Shown here: positions 1 to 12,600 of the stretch, one piece after another | Position numbering within the stretch: the stretch's first letter is position 1 | Layout of the letters: each line of letters starts with the position of its first letter | Assembly (NCBI RefSeq): GCF_910592395.1 | Contig: NC_088314.1 | Location: 15,413,998-15,477,997 of the forward strand | From: Lineus longissimus | Taxonomy: Eukaryota; Nemertea; Pilidiophora; Heteronemertea; Lineidae | Length of the DNA: 64,000 nt | Direction of reading: 5' to 3' | The notes under the pieces: model-generated | Database searches by the model: none | Seen by the model: the letters and a program-made list of their open reading frames with translations, nothing else | Told to the model about the DNA's origin: nothing | Made by a program: the position numbers and the translations under genes

Positions 1-175
1 CGTATAAAAATCACAGCTGCTCTGTTCATTTGAAATCGTATGCTACGTATTTGCCAGCTCTGTATAGAAAAAGTACTTTCCTATTGTATGGTGACAGTTA
101 TAGTCACTTTGAGGCCAATGACCTGCAATACATCAGAGATTCACATGATAAAACCCGTTGGCCATGCACCCTATA

Positions 176-370
176 CAGTAAACCGCCAAAATTTCGCGGT
201 GTTTTATTTTCGCAGATTTTGCAAATAACCTAGATTCGCGAAAATTAAAAATCTCAAAAAAAATTTTGATTTAAGAAACTGAAAAAAATATGTGATCCGC
301 CGAAATGAAAATCGTGAAATATTTATTTTCTCAAATAATTTGGAAAGCGCGAAAAGTTGGCGTTTTACAG
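176..370. mobile_element. MITE with CAGTAAA-type inverted ends
   Basis: This 195-bp element is flanked by TA dinucleotides (174-175 and 371-372). The left end reads CAGTAAACCGCCAAAATTTC. The right end, read inward from the other strand, is CTGTAAAACGCCAACTTTTC, so about 20 bp match as terminal inverted repeats. The interior is AT-rich with several words such as TTCGCG and CGAAAATT and no coding frame. TA target sites and short inverted ends fit a non-autonomous Tc1/mariner-superfamily relic. A related copy lies at the right edge of the window. Confidence 0.75.
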
Positions 371-372
371 TA

Positions 373-2116
373 TCCAAGGACATTTACACCACATACACCA
401 GTCCCACTGCGTCAATAAGCTGTTGGTGATAGTTCAACAATTCCAATATCATCACGAGAGTAGGCCTACGAATGTGCAGGGGGCAGCCTTCGCACGCTTG
501 TACAGTAGTTTGATGTTGATTCTTGTTGAATGTTGATGTTGAATCTTCCGCTTAAACAGGCCCAAAGACGTCGACACAATATTAAATGTATGGGTACATA
601 CCACATTGAAATAAACTTTACAAATATGTTTGGAATTATCAACCCTCACAGTCTAGGAAATTTTTCATGTTCAACCAGTATGTTGACCCCCCCCCCTCCC
701 CCAATGGACCACGTGTATCATCTCATCCTTTATCAGACGGTCGAAAGTTTCTGAAGTTGCTTTCCGAATTGACGGACGTAAGATCAATGCACCCTTAGAC
801 TTTGTAGAAAGAGACAATAATGGGAAATCGACTATGTAATTAGTGTCCTCCTCGGCCGTGTGAAGATGACACATAGGTTAATCGGAGTCTGATGATGACC
901 GTGCGCGCCTTTACAATACCCAATATCTGTGATCTGTTGTCTCTTGACGTAAACCAACTCGTGATTCCTCAAAGTGTACCATTGTCCCCTCCAAACATTA
1001 GGCGCGACTGTCAGAATGTCATTGGATACAATCTTCAAATTATCTAATCAACGGTTTGTACATACTTTGCTTCGGATCATTGGTCCTTTGCTTCAAAGGT
1101 CAAGAAACCAAATGTCTTCTAAGTCATTTAACTATGGCCTCCGTCATATGAGGTGCTATTCTTTCTGCGTTGAAAAGTAATTCATTCTTCCCAAAGACCG
1201 ATCTAGTTTTGGTGAATCATCAGCTGGATCGACATCCTTTCTTATTCCCCGAGAGTTCATCTGCCAACAGGAGGCATTAGCATCGTTCCTAAGATACACT
1301 AAAGTGGGAAACTACATGTATTTGAAAACTATAGCCCGCCATTGGGGTCCCAGAGTTTGGCTACACTGGTCCACGTCATTCGGCCAAACCACCCCTTACA
1401 ACAGTTTTTTTGTACATGTCAGTTTTAAGGCGATCACAATGGTGGAGATCAGGGCTGAGCTTCGATCGGTCCAAAATCAGCAACCCTCCCCGCTCTTCAA
1501 TACAATATACTGTCCACCAAATTCACGACATGTTTGCGTAACCATCACTCAGCCCAGTAACATTCATTTGGGATACAGACTACATATTCATATCGATTAC
1601 ATTTTGGAGGAATTACTCTTTTTTCATGGTTTTGTTTTTATAATGATACAATCTGTATATTGCTGATCGAGAATCCACTTTGCAAGAAACTTCTGTCTGA
1701 TACTGTTCCATGAGGATATCAGTGACTAACCTTATTCGATGTTACGCTGATGGCGATGGTATACTGTAGTTCGTTGACTCAGCAGGTTAGTAGTCTTGCG
1801 GGTCAGCTTGCGAGGTGTGGTCAGAGCCCTGAAGGCGATGTCAACAAAGCCAGCTCCAGCACATCATTCAATGTTATCATCATGTTAATCATACGGATGA
1901 GGTTACTTCCACCTTTCCTTTTTTACTTCACTGCGCATGCGCGGCGAATCAGTATATAATGTGTCATTTAATGAGGCGAATTGATTAATGATAATGTCAT
2001 TAGTGGATTATCGCTCCCGGGTCCGGTGTGAAAGTGAAGTTACCCCACTAAGAACTTAGTCCTACCTATTGTTCGATGACGAATAAGATAGTGTAGCTAG
2101 TGAGACTACTAATTCT
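373..2116. other. No gene seen
   Basis: AT-rich sequence with short chance frames on both strands. It holds the interrupted C-run at 687-702. Near the right end a NRF1-like TGCGCATGCGCGG (1932-1944) is followed by TATATAAT (about 1953), which could be promoter-like, but no gene follows. Confidence 0.6.
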
Positions 2117-2476
2117 TTAAAGGGTAACTCGTGTCAAATTTCACCATTTTATGTTTAAGCTGTTTTTGACAAATGACTACGTCACTTTCTCATAAATCGG
2201 TAAGGTTTTCGAATCGAAATACACATTTTCTAGAAATTGATGGTTTAATCCCGCCCGGACGGCTCGCTTCGATGCCGTTGTAATTGCGCTACGCCGACGA
2301 CGTTTTCGTTGATGACGTCACAACATGAACATTTTCGCGGTCGCGGTGGTTTACATTCAGCGATTTTATAATAAATCTAATCAAAAATGGAAAATTTGAG
2401 CTTTACATTTGTGATCAACAATTAAAAACGGACGTATTTCCGCAAAGTTGTAAATCACATCATAGTATCACTTTAA
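2117..2476. mobile_element. Candidate TTAA-flanked non-autonomous element
   Basis: The stretch begins TTAAAGGGTAACTC and ends GTATCACTTTAA; read inward from the right this is TTAAAGTGATAC, giving short imperfect inverted ends that include the TTAA target. The interior is richer in CpG than the flanks and carries a CRE palindrome TGACGTCA (2313-2320) and a related ACGTCA near 2180. No frame is open. TTAA targets are typical of piggyBac-type relics. The inverted ends are short, so the boundaries are tentative. Confidence 0.45.
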
Positions 2477-2796
2477 CGATAACGATCTACCGCCTCTGCA
2501 TGGCTGGGAGCATATAGTCTCGGACTTCGCCATCTCCCCCGCTACACGTCGGGAAAGCGGGTACACTGAAATCCTGTTTTGGATAAAGAACAGGCCCCAG
2601 TTCATATCTTCCAAGACTACGAACCGTATGCTTCCAAGAGGGACATGGTTTGGCATGACGACGTGAAAGGAAAGTCGGGACCTATTTGAGCCGTAAGAAA
2701 GAATTTAATCGGAAAATTAGCTTCCGCTTTTGCTTCACAAAAATGGACTCTTGCGCTAAAACTAGCATACTTGATTGAATCAAGATATTCTAACTT

Positions 2797-2956
2797 GTGT
2801 GGAAGTTTGTAATGTCCTAGGAAACAATGGCTGAGGAACAAAGGGTCATGTTATGCGCTATAATCTCTTAGCTATTGACGGTCACGGCCTCAGAAAACCA
2901 TATAAAAAGTCCGTCGGAGTACAATAGGGCCAGACACCTTTTCCAGGGGACATTTT
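2797..2956 (-). repeat. Dispersed repeat family, copy B
   Basis: Read on the minus strand it follows copy A (58546-58705) across its length: CCCCTGGAAAAGGTGTCTGG, TATATGGTTTTCTGAGG, AGAGATTATAGCGCATAA and CCTAGGACATT. About 90 bp beyond it, at 3024-3041, the minus strand reads ATACAGGGTGGCCCAAAA, which resembles ends seen in many DNA transposons. Confidence 0.65.
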
Positions 2957-5520
2957 TTACTTGTACATCAGTCTCGTTTTCTCTCCGGTTTGCGGCTGGT
3001 GGAAGTACGGTCGTCCGATTTTGGGCCACCCTGTATATTCAATTCTGCATGTAGTTGATGCAGATAAAATAGTTCTGTCACTTGGTAAATAATGCACAGT
3101 TTGTAATCACAAAGCGTAATTTATCCTTTTTGCCAAGATGTGAAGAGGTTGAGACTCTGTCATTTTAGGATGACCCAGGACTGCCATGCACTACTTAGAC
3201 ACGGTGCACTGGAACTTTGTGTCAAGTTGACGGGAACGAATCGGTCAAGGAGGTGAAGAGATGTGTTACGATGCACTCTTTACGTCAATGCCAAACGCAA
3301 AAGACTATTTACGTTAGCATTTTAAGTGCTCTCCTGTTACGAAACACGAAATGGTCACAACCACTTCAGAGCAAAGAGTTGCACAGATATAGATGAATTA
3401 ATGGCAAACAATGCAAACGAAGGCGCAGCGAATAATGTTTTCGTATTGAATATCAATATAACTGCCTTCTGCAACCGAAGACAAGGGTCATACGGTTTTG
3501 TTGCAGCAGAATCTGGATTGAAGATGACTTCTTATGTCATTAAAAAACACGTTATTGCTGTTATATCATTTTACTAAGTGCCGAAAAGAGCTCGTATGCG
3601 ATTGTGATAATGCACGCCAATCTTAACAATTGCATCTCGAACACAAAAAAATCATAACATTTGCCATGCGAGGCTTAGATGCAGTGATTATCGTGGGGGA
3701 ACAAACCTAAGGAGTCTTGACTGCTCAGACAAACTGGGTGAAACTATAATTGTTTAAAGGACAAACACAATAATTCGTGCGTGTTTTCTCTTAAAAGGGC
3801 GTTGCTATTAATGGATGCGAGTCAAGGGTTGTCAGATTGTAACTGACAAATATGGTGATAGACTTGGTTTGTGATATCAGATAGAGGGTTTTTTTCATGA
3901 AGTAATTGCCTGGCTTGTATAAACACTTAGATGATGAGGCTCTGGGCGTATAATAACAATGTCTTACGCGATATGGGTCAGGCCGGGATGCTCCCGCGCG
4001 TCCTTAAATGCGTTGACATATCTTAAACACATGTATGCGTATGTTATTTTGAGATGCTTAAAGCCAAAAATCGTGTATGCACTGGAATTTGTAAAAAACG
4101 ACAACAGCAAAAATAACAATATTTTCAATATCTTTCTGTTTATTCAAACCCAGTAATTGATCCAATTCTATAAACGATTGGAAAGAAAATCAGCAATCAG
4201 GCAGCAGTGTAAATATGATATGCAATTTGCTGTGACTAAATGGTCAGAGGTAAATGCTCACTATTTGGACAGGAAATGCACTGATATTGTTAAGTGTACT
4301 TCAATGTGTCAAGTTTCGTCAAAATGCCATCAAGCTAAAAAGTTGTCGTATGTTGTAGGTGCTGTGATGATAAAATGTGTTATCATAACTTCATAAATGA
4401 TCAGTACCATTAACATCACTGAACAGACGTGCTTTCGACAGGCACACACACACGGAAAGTTACAATTTGGAATCGATGTGTACTAACAACCACTGCACAA
4501 CGCCGATATAGCCTCTATCCCCAAATCGAAGTGTTTCTGTTTATAAAAATAAGTCCAAAAATTCGTCATGCCGTTTGGTGGAAGTCAAACACGACAGCTG
4601 GCTGTGAAGTTCTTATGCCATTATAACAGAAAGTAATCGCGGTTATCCAAGTTCCACAGGCTTTGTGGTCAGTTACGTTTTTCTTTTACTTTATGAACAA
4701 ATAAGCTACATCTGAATTAATCAAACGCATGTGAAAACCGAGCGGTTTCCCGCCATAGTGGATACCAATCTTAAGTGAGAATTATGAGAGTCGAAGATAA
4801 AGACAGGAAGATACAAATCTGTTCAAGACAAGAGAAAAGATTTACACTATAAACACCTGTGATCTTCTTGCCTTTTTTAGTGCTCGGTGACAGCAGTCAA
4901 GGTCAGTGGTGGCCCCCACCAAGACGTTCCTGCTGGCCTTCAATTGCCTCAAAGCAGTCTTGCTCTTAATAGATAGAAATGAGCATGATGATGAGCAATT
5001 AACCGCTCATTTTTCCTTTGATCACTAATCAACGTCACATCTAACTTTAGAGTCAAGATATTTGTATTTCGTCCTTATATGCAATTGTTGATAGAAATCC
5101 AGGCATTCTAAAGTTCATTCGCCTGGTAACTTATTCTTATATTCGTGAGAATAGGGAGAGTTTGTCCGGAGGCGACCATGAAAAAGGCCTTTTAGCATCG
5201 CCTCAAGAGAATCCCACAAGGAAGAGTGACAACAGCGGGGAACGTTTCGCATAAAAGACGAAAAAGTGGCCCCCGGTAAGATTCTGATGAAATATCCAAA
5301 AAGCGGTGATGTCTCTGGGCACAATTGCCACTGGCGATTGATGTGGTGGCAGATGATAAGAAAAGAGTAATAAAACTGATAGCGGTTTGTTTGTGTTCGT
5401 GACAAACCGATTTGCGTTCTCTTGCTATTCTTGTTGTCGAAAACCAACGATGATAGCAGCTATCGTTCCCCTTAAGGAAAAGTAGCGGATATTGACATTG
5501 ACGGTGCAGCAGTCCTATAT

Positions 5521-5590
5521 GTCCACCTGGGAAAGTGTCCTCTCGTATTGCATGGTGGCGAATTTAAGTATGGTTCTATAGAGACGCATG
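5521..5590 (+). repeat. Dispersed repeat family, copy C (partial)
   Basis: CTGGGAAAGTGTCC, then CGTATTGCATGG and TATGGTTCTATAGAGAC match the first half of copy A. The similarity fades after 5590, so this is a fragment. Confidence 0.45.
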
Positions 5591-5948
5591 CAGTAACTCA
5601 AGAGTCTCTATCAAATAGTGAAGGCGAGATTATAATGGAAGAAGAGCGTGCTAACATCTAAGGATACGGCAGTAAGAAATATACCCGGAAATATACTTGT
5701 TTATTGTAAAAAGAAATCTTTAAACGTGCTCACATGATTGCAACAACAATAATTGTGGCATCCAATGTTCCAGACCTGCCCAATACAAAGCATCAAAACA
5801 CTTTCTACTCAGTGGGTTACGATAGGTGATAAAATGAATATCGCTTCGGCGAGAGATTAACGATCGCTGTCTGTACGTTTGCAGACATCGCTGGGATCGG
5901 TATCAATCGCAGGTCGCGAAGATGTTTGATTTGTAGTCACATGGAATA

Positions 5949-5964
5949 CCCCCCCCCCCCCCCC
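5949..5964. repeat. C16 homopolymer
   Basis: Sixteen consecutive C. It is one of eight C or G runs of ten or more in the window: 687-702 (C10-T-C5), 5949-5964, 12702-12717 (C16), 20445-20458 (C14), 26159-26171 (C13), 34214-34223 (G10), 36735-36749 (G15) and 63184-63196 (G13). Confidence 0.95.
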
Positions 5965-8900
5965 ACCAACGAGTAATTCTTGTCGCGATATGAAATTACT
6001 CTTCAGCGGGCCAACGCCTTCTCTAATTCTAAAACTATCGTAACTCAATCGTCATTATAAGGGCACCAAATACACTAAAAAAACAGCCTTAAATCAATAA
6101 ATATACCACGGGTTACCCAATCCTGAGATTTCTCCCTCTCGACAATAATGGGCCCTAATTTGTCAACGTTAGGAAATTACATTGAGAAACATTTCTTGTG
6201 GTGTGAGACAAGATAAGATAAAATCTAACATGGACCAGCAATTTTCAGCATACTTCCGGTTATGTGCCCCGACCCTTTCCCATTGTCGCGAAGGTGTCAC
6301 CCATTCAGGTCGTGGCTTGATTTAATTTGGGACAATCTGCCTATCTCTCCTTCCTGCCACCTTCACACGCTGTGCTATCTCCGTCATCTTGCCCCACGCA
6401 TCATCATCGCGCTGCAAGTAGCCCGTCAATTTGAGATAATTGCTAGGTGGCATGGTTGGCGTTAATATGGACCCTCTAATATCTGCATGGTGGCAGTCCC
6501 GGCTACATTTAACAAAGGTCGAGGACATGAGTCGATGGTAATGCGGTCAAGTTTAAATTACGAGTGGGGACTGTCTGAGCACTCTGATGAAATCAAAATC
6601 GAAATCAGAAAAAAGAAGAAGAGGTTAAGGAAATGCTATTAAAGGCGGGAAATACTCCTGAAAAATTGTATTGCGCAACATATCAATACCAGATGTCTAA
6701 GTAACCACCATCACGAATTATCCGCAAGAATTACTGATTTATGTGACCTGAAAATGTACCGAATGCCCCATATCGCGATTAAAACCCCACGGCAGGGGAT
6801 ATACGGGTAAGGAACAGCAGGGGGACTTCGAACGGTTTCGCGGCGAAGGCACCTCGGGCAACCCTTCAAACTTCACTCGCCCCAGGCAGAACAGACGCAT
6901 TACCCTTTCTCTCGGTTGTGGGTTGATTGGATTTCAATTATAGAATAGGTTATATATAAATGGTGTAAAGTAGCAAAATGCACTAAGTTTACCTTAAGGG
7001 CTCCAAGTCCAGGCTGCAATTAAAAATCTCCTATCGCGGAGAAGATTAGACTATTTTGAAAATTGTTTGATTGAGCCATGGGACGTAGACCTGACACTGC
7101 TGCGCTAGCTGTTTGTCCGCCAGTAAAATACATTTGGAACAAAAACGAAATTGGTCATTGTACATGCATATCATTCCGATCCTGAACATGATAATTCACA
7201 TACGCAGGAATTTTGGACATCTGAACAGTTTTTTTGCTTGTAACAGTGCCATGTGTATATCTGCAGAACAGTCTTGATTCAAATTCTTGAGTAAGGAAAA
7301 CGGGGAATTACGAAACAAAGGTCAACTCGTTTTGACTGTATATATAAAGGTCATAGGTTCATTTCAGTGATGTAATCGATGTAAAATCATAAATATAAGG
7401 TACACTCGTGAAAACCTCGATTTGATCAAGAAGTAACAATGTCAACGTTGGAACAATAATATCATAAAATAATCTTTGGTATGGCATTTATTCATTTTAT
7501 CAATCGGTTCTATGTCCCGATTCAATTTGAAAGAATATCCTTATCTCAACATTCAGTTAGTTTATTCCTAAATCTGGTAATGGCAACCTTTCTAAGTATA
7601 GCCTGCATTGAACACCATTGTCCTTGTATTATCTCTGTCTTATCGCCAAGAGTCCAATTTCGCAGTTAGCATTGTGTGCCAGTGACAATAGCAGAAATAA
7701 TAGTTTATGCACCGAGTCACCTTCGTTCCCGGCGGATCATGTTCGCGTGCGGCCAGTTCACCACCGGGAGCTGCGGCGAAAAATGAAAATAGTCTCCGAT
7801 ATAACGCACGAGAAAACATAGGACCTCCCGGAGAGTATCAAATGAAAAGGTGGAGTGATACGCTAGAGAGCAGATGCGCAAAAACGCGCGGATGGATATC
7901 GATTGAGAAAAACCGAAGATGAAATCCGGAGCTCCCCAGGTGCACACGATACAAATGGTTGACCGGATTGATGCGTTTGGGTTTAGTTGGATAACCATTG
8001 ATTGTTTCCGTAAAAGTGAACTTGCTTTTTAGCTCGTTCAGTTTGTTTAAAAATCTCATTATTTATTTATAAAACGTAGAATTGGACCAGAGTTGCAAGT
8101 TCTTTTTCCATGGTGATCATGAAGAGAAGTAAAAATAAAATTACTGCGATTTACCGTCTCAGGCTGTTTCCGAACATGTAACACATAATTAAGGGCGATT
8201 TTTAAATAATTCGATTGCGCTTAACTACCAATCAAGATTAGTATATCTATATATCGCCAAAATGTTTACACACCAATTTCAGATACATGTATGCTGTGTT
8301 ATTTTGATAACTGTAGTGGACTGTATAAAAAACTAACTAACATTGTTTGACAATGTCCCAAAAATCCTATCGGTCGATGAATCCATGGAAAAAAATAACG
8401 ACTTTTCAAAACAGATTAGTTGTTCTCTCGTCTCATTTTTGCATAATTCCGTTAGCGAGAATTTTTACTGAATAACTGATTGTTAGTTCGTTAAGAGCGA
8501 ACTTTTGCCAATTTGTTGTAAATTCAAAAAAACATCGAGATTAAAGGGGACAAGCTGTGGTGGCTCGGACGAATAGTTCAAGGAGCGTGATCTTCTGTGT
8601 AATGAAGGTGTTTACTCCTGAACCAAACAAATTCCAGTCAGCCATTGCGGGAGTATCTATACTTCAACAGTATATAATTGCAGTGACAAAACACTCCATC
8701 ATCAGGTGAAACGCAGTCAGGCAAGGATAGGTCATTGATCGGAGACGTTCTTGTAGTGATAACGTCACTATACGATAAATATTGCACGACGATATGTCAT
8801 GCAAATGGCGAGAAAAATCACTTTCGTCTTAATGATTAAATAGTTTTGAAAATTTTTCGTCAGCGGAAATGTTATTCGGCAATTCCACGTTCCGTCGCGT

Positions 8901-9588
8901 ATGTTACTCAAGCAGAATCTACTTTCCAAAACGTATTTTAATCGTAACTTGATTTTTTTTACGACACCTGTCTTACTTTTGGAGTTTTCTTCCATGAGAG
9001 CGGCAGATCCTCGATCACGTATGTACATGTGTTCTGTGACAATTTTGATTGTTATCCTCAACCCTCATTTTGCGTCCGGATTCTCCGGTCAAGTGTGCTT
9101 TGATAAAAATCGTTAATTAGTACGAATGTCGCTATAATTAGCAAAACTGTGAAACTGTTCTATTCCATGAGTATTGCACCGCAACTAATGCCAGTACACC
9201 ATCTTTGCACTTGGCCAACATCCTTTATGCGTCGATTTAACATCAAGCAGTTGCATAAGAAATGCACAATCACTGCATCAAGCATTGTGTACCATGAACG
9301 CCCACCCGATGCTGCACGCGACAGAAGATGTTAGAAGTGCTGAGTGGTCCAAGAAACCAGCAGGTCTGGCTAGTACGACAGCAAATCTTTCTCGTAATAT
9401 TGGACTCGACTGTAGTCCAGCTAATAGAATGAACATCCCGATAAACTGATTCTCACAGGAGCCTTAGTTAGTAGGCTGGTTTCGCAAATATTTTGTCTAC
9501 GAAGAGCTACGAACGACGAAATCCGAAGAATGTAAATGCATTTTATCGATGATTATTTATAAAATTTCCTCGATTCCTCTTACAGCTA

Positions 9589-9615
9589 CAGTTGAACCTC
9601 CCTCGGTAGACACCT
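9589..9615 (+). mobile_element. Single pogo-like MITE end
   Basis: CAGTTGAACCTCCCTCGGTA, preceded by TA (9587-9588), matches the terminal motif of the element at 20201-20379. No matching opposite end was found in the following 200 bases, so this is a truncated or decayed copy. Confidence 0.55.
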
Positions 9616-12600
9616 TTGACTAAAGGACTTTCTCTCTACCATTCTGCGTGGAGCAGCGAACATTCAAAGGTACCGTATTTTAAAGGGTGAGCCGTTCTTC
9701 ATTACTGGTGGTCCAGTTAAATAGAAATCCTCTAATATATGCCGCAGTGCAGTTATTATGAGTACAAATTTGTTTACACTTGGTATTCATAGTATTTGTA
9801 TATCAGTCTACACAACGGAAATGTTGAAATTAATTTTGGATGTATTTTCACTATTGGACATTTTAGAATTAAACCTTTAACAAACGGCGTAGGCCTTTAA
9901 TGCGAAGGATAATAAAGATGTTATACAAGTTTCGTTTCTTTCTTGTCAATCCAATACGGCGGTGAAAACGGTTGGGACCAATCTTTTTGCCAGGGACATG
10001 TAGTTTCGATAGAAGTAGTCCAACAAGCTGACGTGTCCATGATATATTTCGTTTACGTGTTAATCTGAACTGTCCATAAAGCTTTTACCAAAATCTGTTG
10101 ATAATCCTGGCAGGTCCATCAATCTAACTGCGTTATCAAAAAGACGTTATTGAATCCAGTCATCAAGTCAGTTAATCTACCCGTATCTCTGGGAAACCGA
10201 TTCTCCCTCCAAACACCTCAAGCACCCTCCGGTAATTTCCCAAGACCCAAGGATCGCTCAGAGCAAGAAAGTTGAGAGACTCCAGTGTCTTCCCTAGTGT
10301 CATTTACTCCGATCCTCGCCAGGTTTGCCCAGGGCGGTGTAACAGGAAGTGTTTGGGGCGATCTCTTTCAACATTCCTTAGCCTCCAGCCGTGTGAAATA
10401 GATGATTTATATTCAGAGAGTCACACCGAAGAAGGGTTGGTGTAAGATATTTGAGATACGAAGAGATTCATATTCAGGAATCGAATAGATATCATAGCAA
10501 GAATTAAATTTGTATTCTAATTTGATAATTGGATTGAAAATATAATCATATGAGTTGGTTTATCTCTGGCAGATGCATCCATATTGATGCGAATGCTTGG
10601 TCAGAAAGAATAAGAAGAAGTCCATTAATTTACGGAATATGTTTTAAGGCAAACCTGCAGCTGATGGCATTTTATAAAAAGGTCTAGAGGTCATCATTAT
10701 CAGTCGAGTGCGCAGCAGGCGGCTAGCTTCCTCCAACCAACCCAATCCTGGGCCCGGTCCTGAGTTTGTCTATACGTGTCAGCAGTCTTTCTCCATCTCG
10801 AGCAGGATCTCGAGGACAGGATGGACATGCGGCCTCTTCGTCTCCTGCCGTGCGTCGGCTGTTCAGCTGGTTGATTCTCCGGCATTCGTATGCTCCAAAA
10901 ATGTCAGTTAGCGGTTGTGCAAAAGGTGTAGTGGGGTGCAGTTCATTCTGAAGTACACCGTTGAATTAGAAGCATGGTCAGTCCGCTAGATGCTTAGCAT
11001 GATACGACAGAATGATGTTGATCAACCACTCGCAGATACCATGGAAAATATTCACTATCACTATATTTTTTGTCGCTTTGCGCAAAAAAAATTATTCATA
11101 GAGTTTATACAAACAACTTATGCGCCCTATGAAATGTCACCAAACACGACAAGGTAAAAGAAGAAAGAAAAAAACCCGGCGCATTTGCAAAAAGGCGTCG
11201 TCTCAAATTGCACCACGTGATTTCACCAGCAGGCCTCAACACGGGGCCACTGCCAATTATATCATTAGTGCTTATTTAATAAGATAGCAGTTGGACATCC
11301 TGCCATGGTCTATAGAATCACACACCTTTGCTCGGCCCTTTATGAAATTTTTCGCGAGGCCGAAACGCAACAGGCAAAGTTCTGGTATGCGCAAAATATG
11401 CTTTCGTATGCGGAGATGGGAATTGTATGGCTAATTAAAAAACATCTGTGAACAGATCCGGAGTGCACCAAGTGGCCCCAAAGTTATGCATAGAAAGCAT
11501 CATTGAAGAATGGTTTAAAGGCCGACATTACGCCGTCGTTAAAACTTGGAAATTTGAAGTTGAATTCGAGATTTTGCAATTGTTTGATGAATAAACAGTT
11601 GTGCAAACTGATACAGATATACGCAAATGGTCAAATGTCATCACTTTGACGTGTGTAAACTGTAAATGTGTGCAAACTGTACAGAGGCAATGCTTGTTTA
11701 CCAATGTCTATTTCTATTGACTTTGTGGTACCCACATAAAAATAGCACATAAACGGAATGTATCATCTAACTACACCTGAACACGAATTAAAGTCTTAAT
11801 AAAGATTCTATAAGAGTGGATCCCGGAAGGTACAGTTGCAAACGACAAATCTCACCGAATGTAAAAATAATCAAGCCTTTTGATTATACATGTAGTATTT
11901 ATTATAGTAGAGTTCTGCTTGAAATCGTCAAGAAATTTTTATTGCATGTAACATATTTCCCAACAATTAAGGCAAAACACTCAAGTAGACATTCTTAACA
12001 TTAAATCTATTGATCTCAGTGAGATGGTGTATTGCACTTGTGAAAAAAGTTATTATAAAAGATTTGAAGTTTTTGGCAAAATTTACCATTCTGTCCCATT
12101 CAAAAAATACTTTCGGCCATCGGCCTCTTTATTTGTTATTGGTTATGTTATGAATGTTGGTTCTACTTGATAATATTGTATTACCCAATATTAAACCCAC
12201 ACCAGACAGAATTTTCAAGATTTCCGATCAGTTGCAAGAAGTGTATGTGTTCAGTCATGGAACACAGTGGTACGAAATCCGGAATTCAAGAAAAATACCC
12301 CGCATTGTAGTTTCTTTTATCGCCACTGGACTCGACACTCGTGACTTTCAATATTTCATCCAGCTCATGTGTTCCGATGTAATCACCATTTACCGGCAAA
12401 TTGTCGTTGCGTGATGAGTTCAGTGCAAAGTAGGCAACGCTGAATCAACTGCAATGGTTTGTGTAGATTGCTATCTATCTCTTCCTGGGTGTGGTCAACT
12501 GGTTGTGGAACGGGCCGCGGGGTATCATGAATTTCAATGCTACCCAATTTAGTTAGAAGTTATGGTTATGCTCATTTCGGGCATGTGTTCATTTCCTGTT

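Larger units (their letters stand above)
2957..9588. other. No gene seen
   Basis: No frame shows a recognisable domain. It contains copy C of the dispersed family (5521-5590) and the C16 run (5949-5964). A more complex, GC-richer patch lies at about 6780-6910, of unknown nature. Confidence 0.6.

Noticed and set aside
1932-1960. Promoter with NRF1-like site and TATATAAT
   Set aside because: No gene or exon follows in either direction; the motifs alone are not enough.
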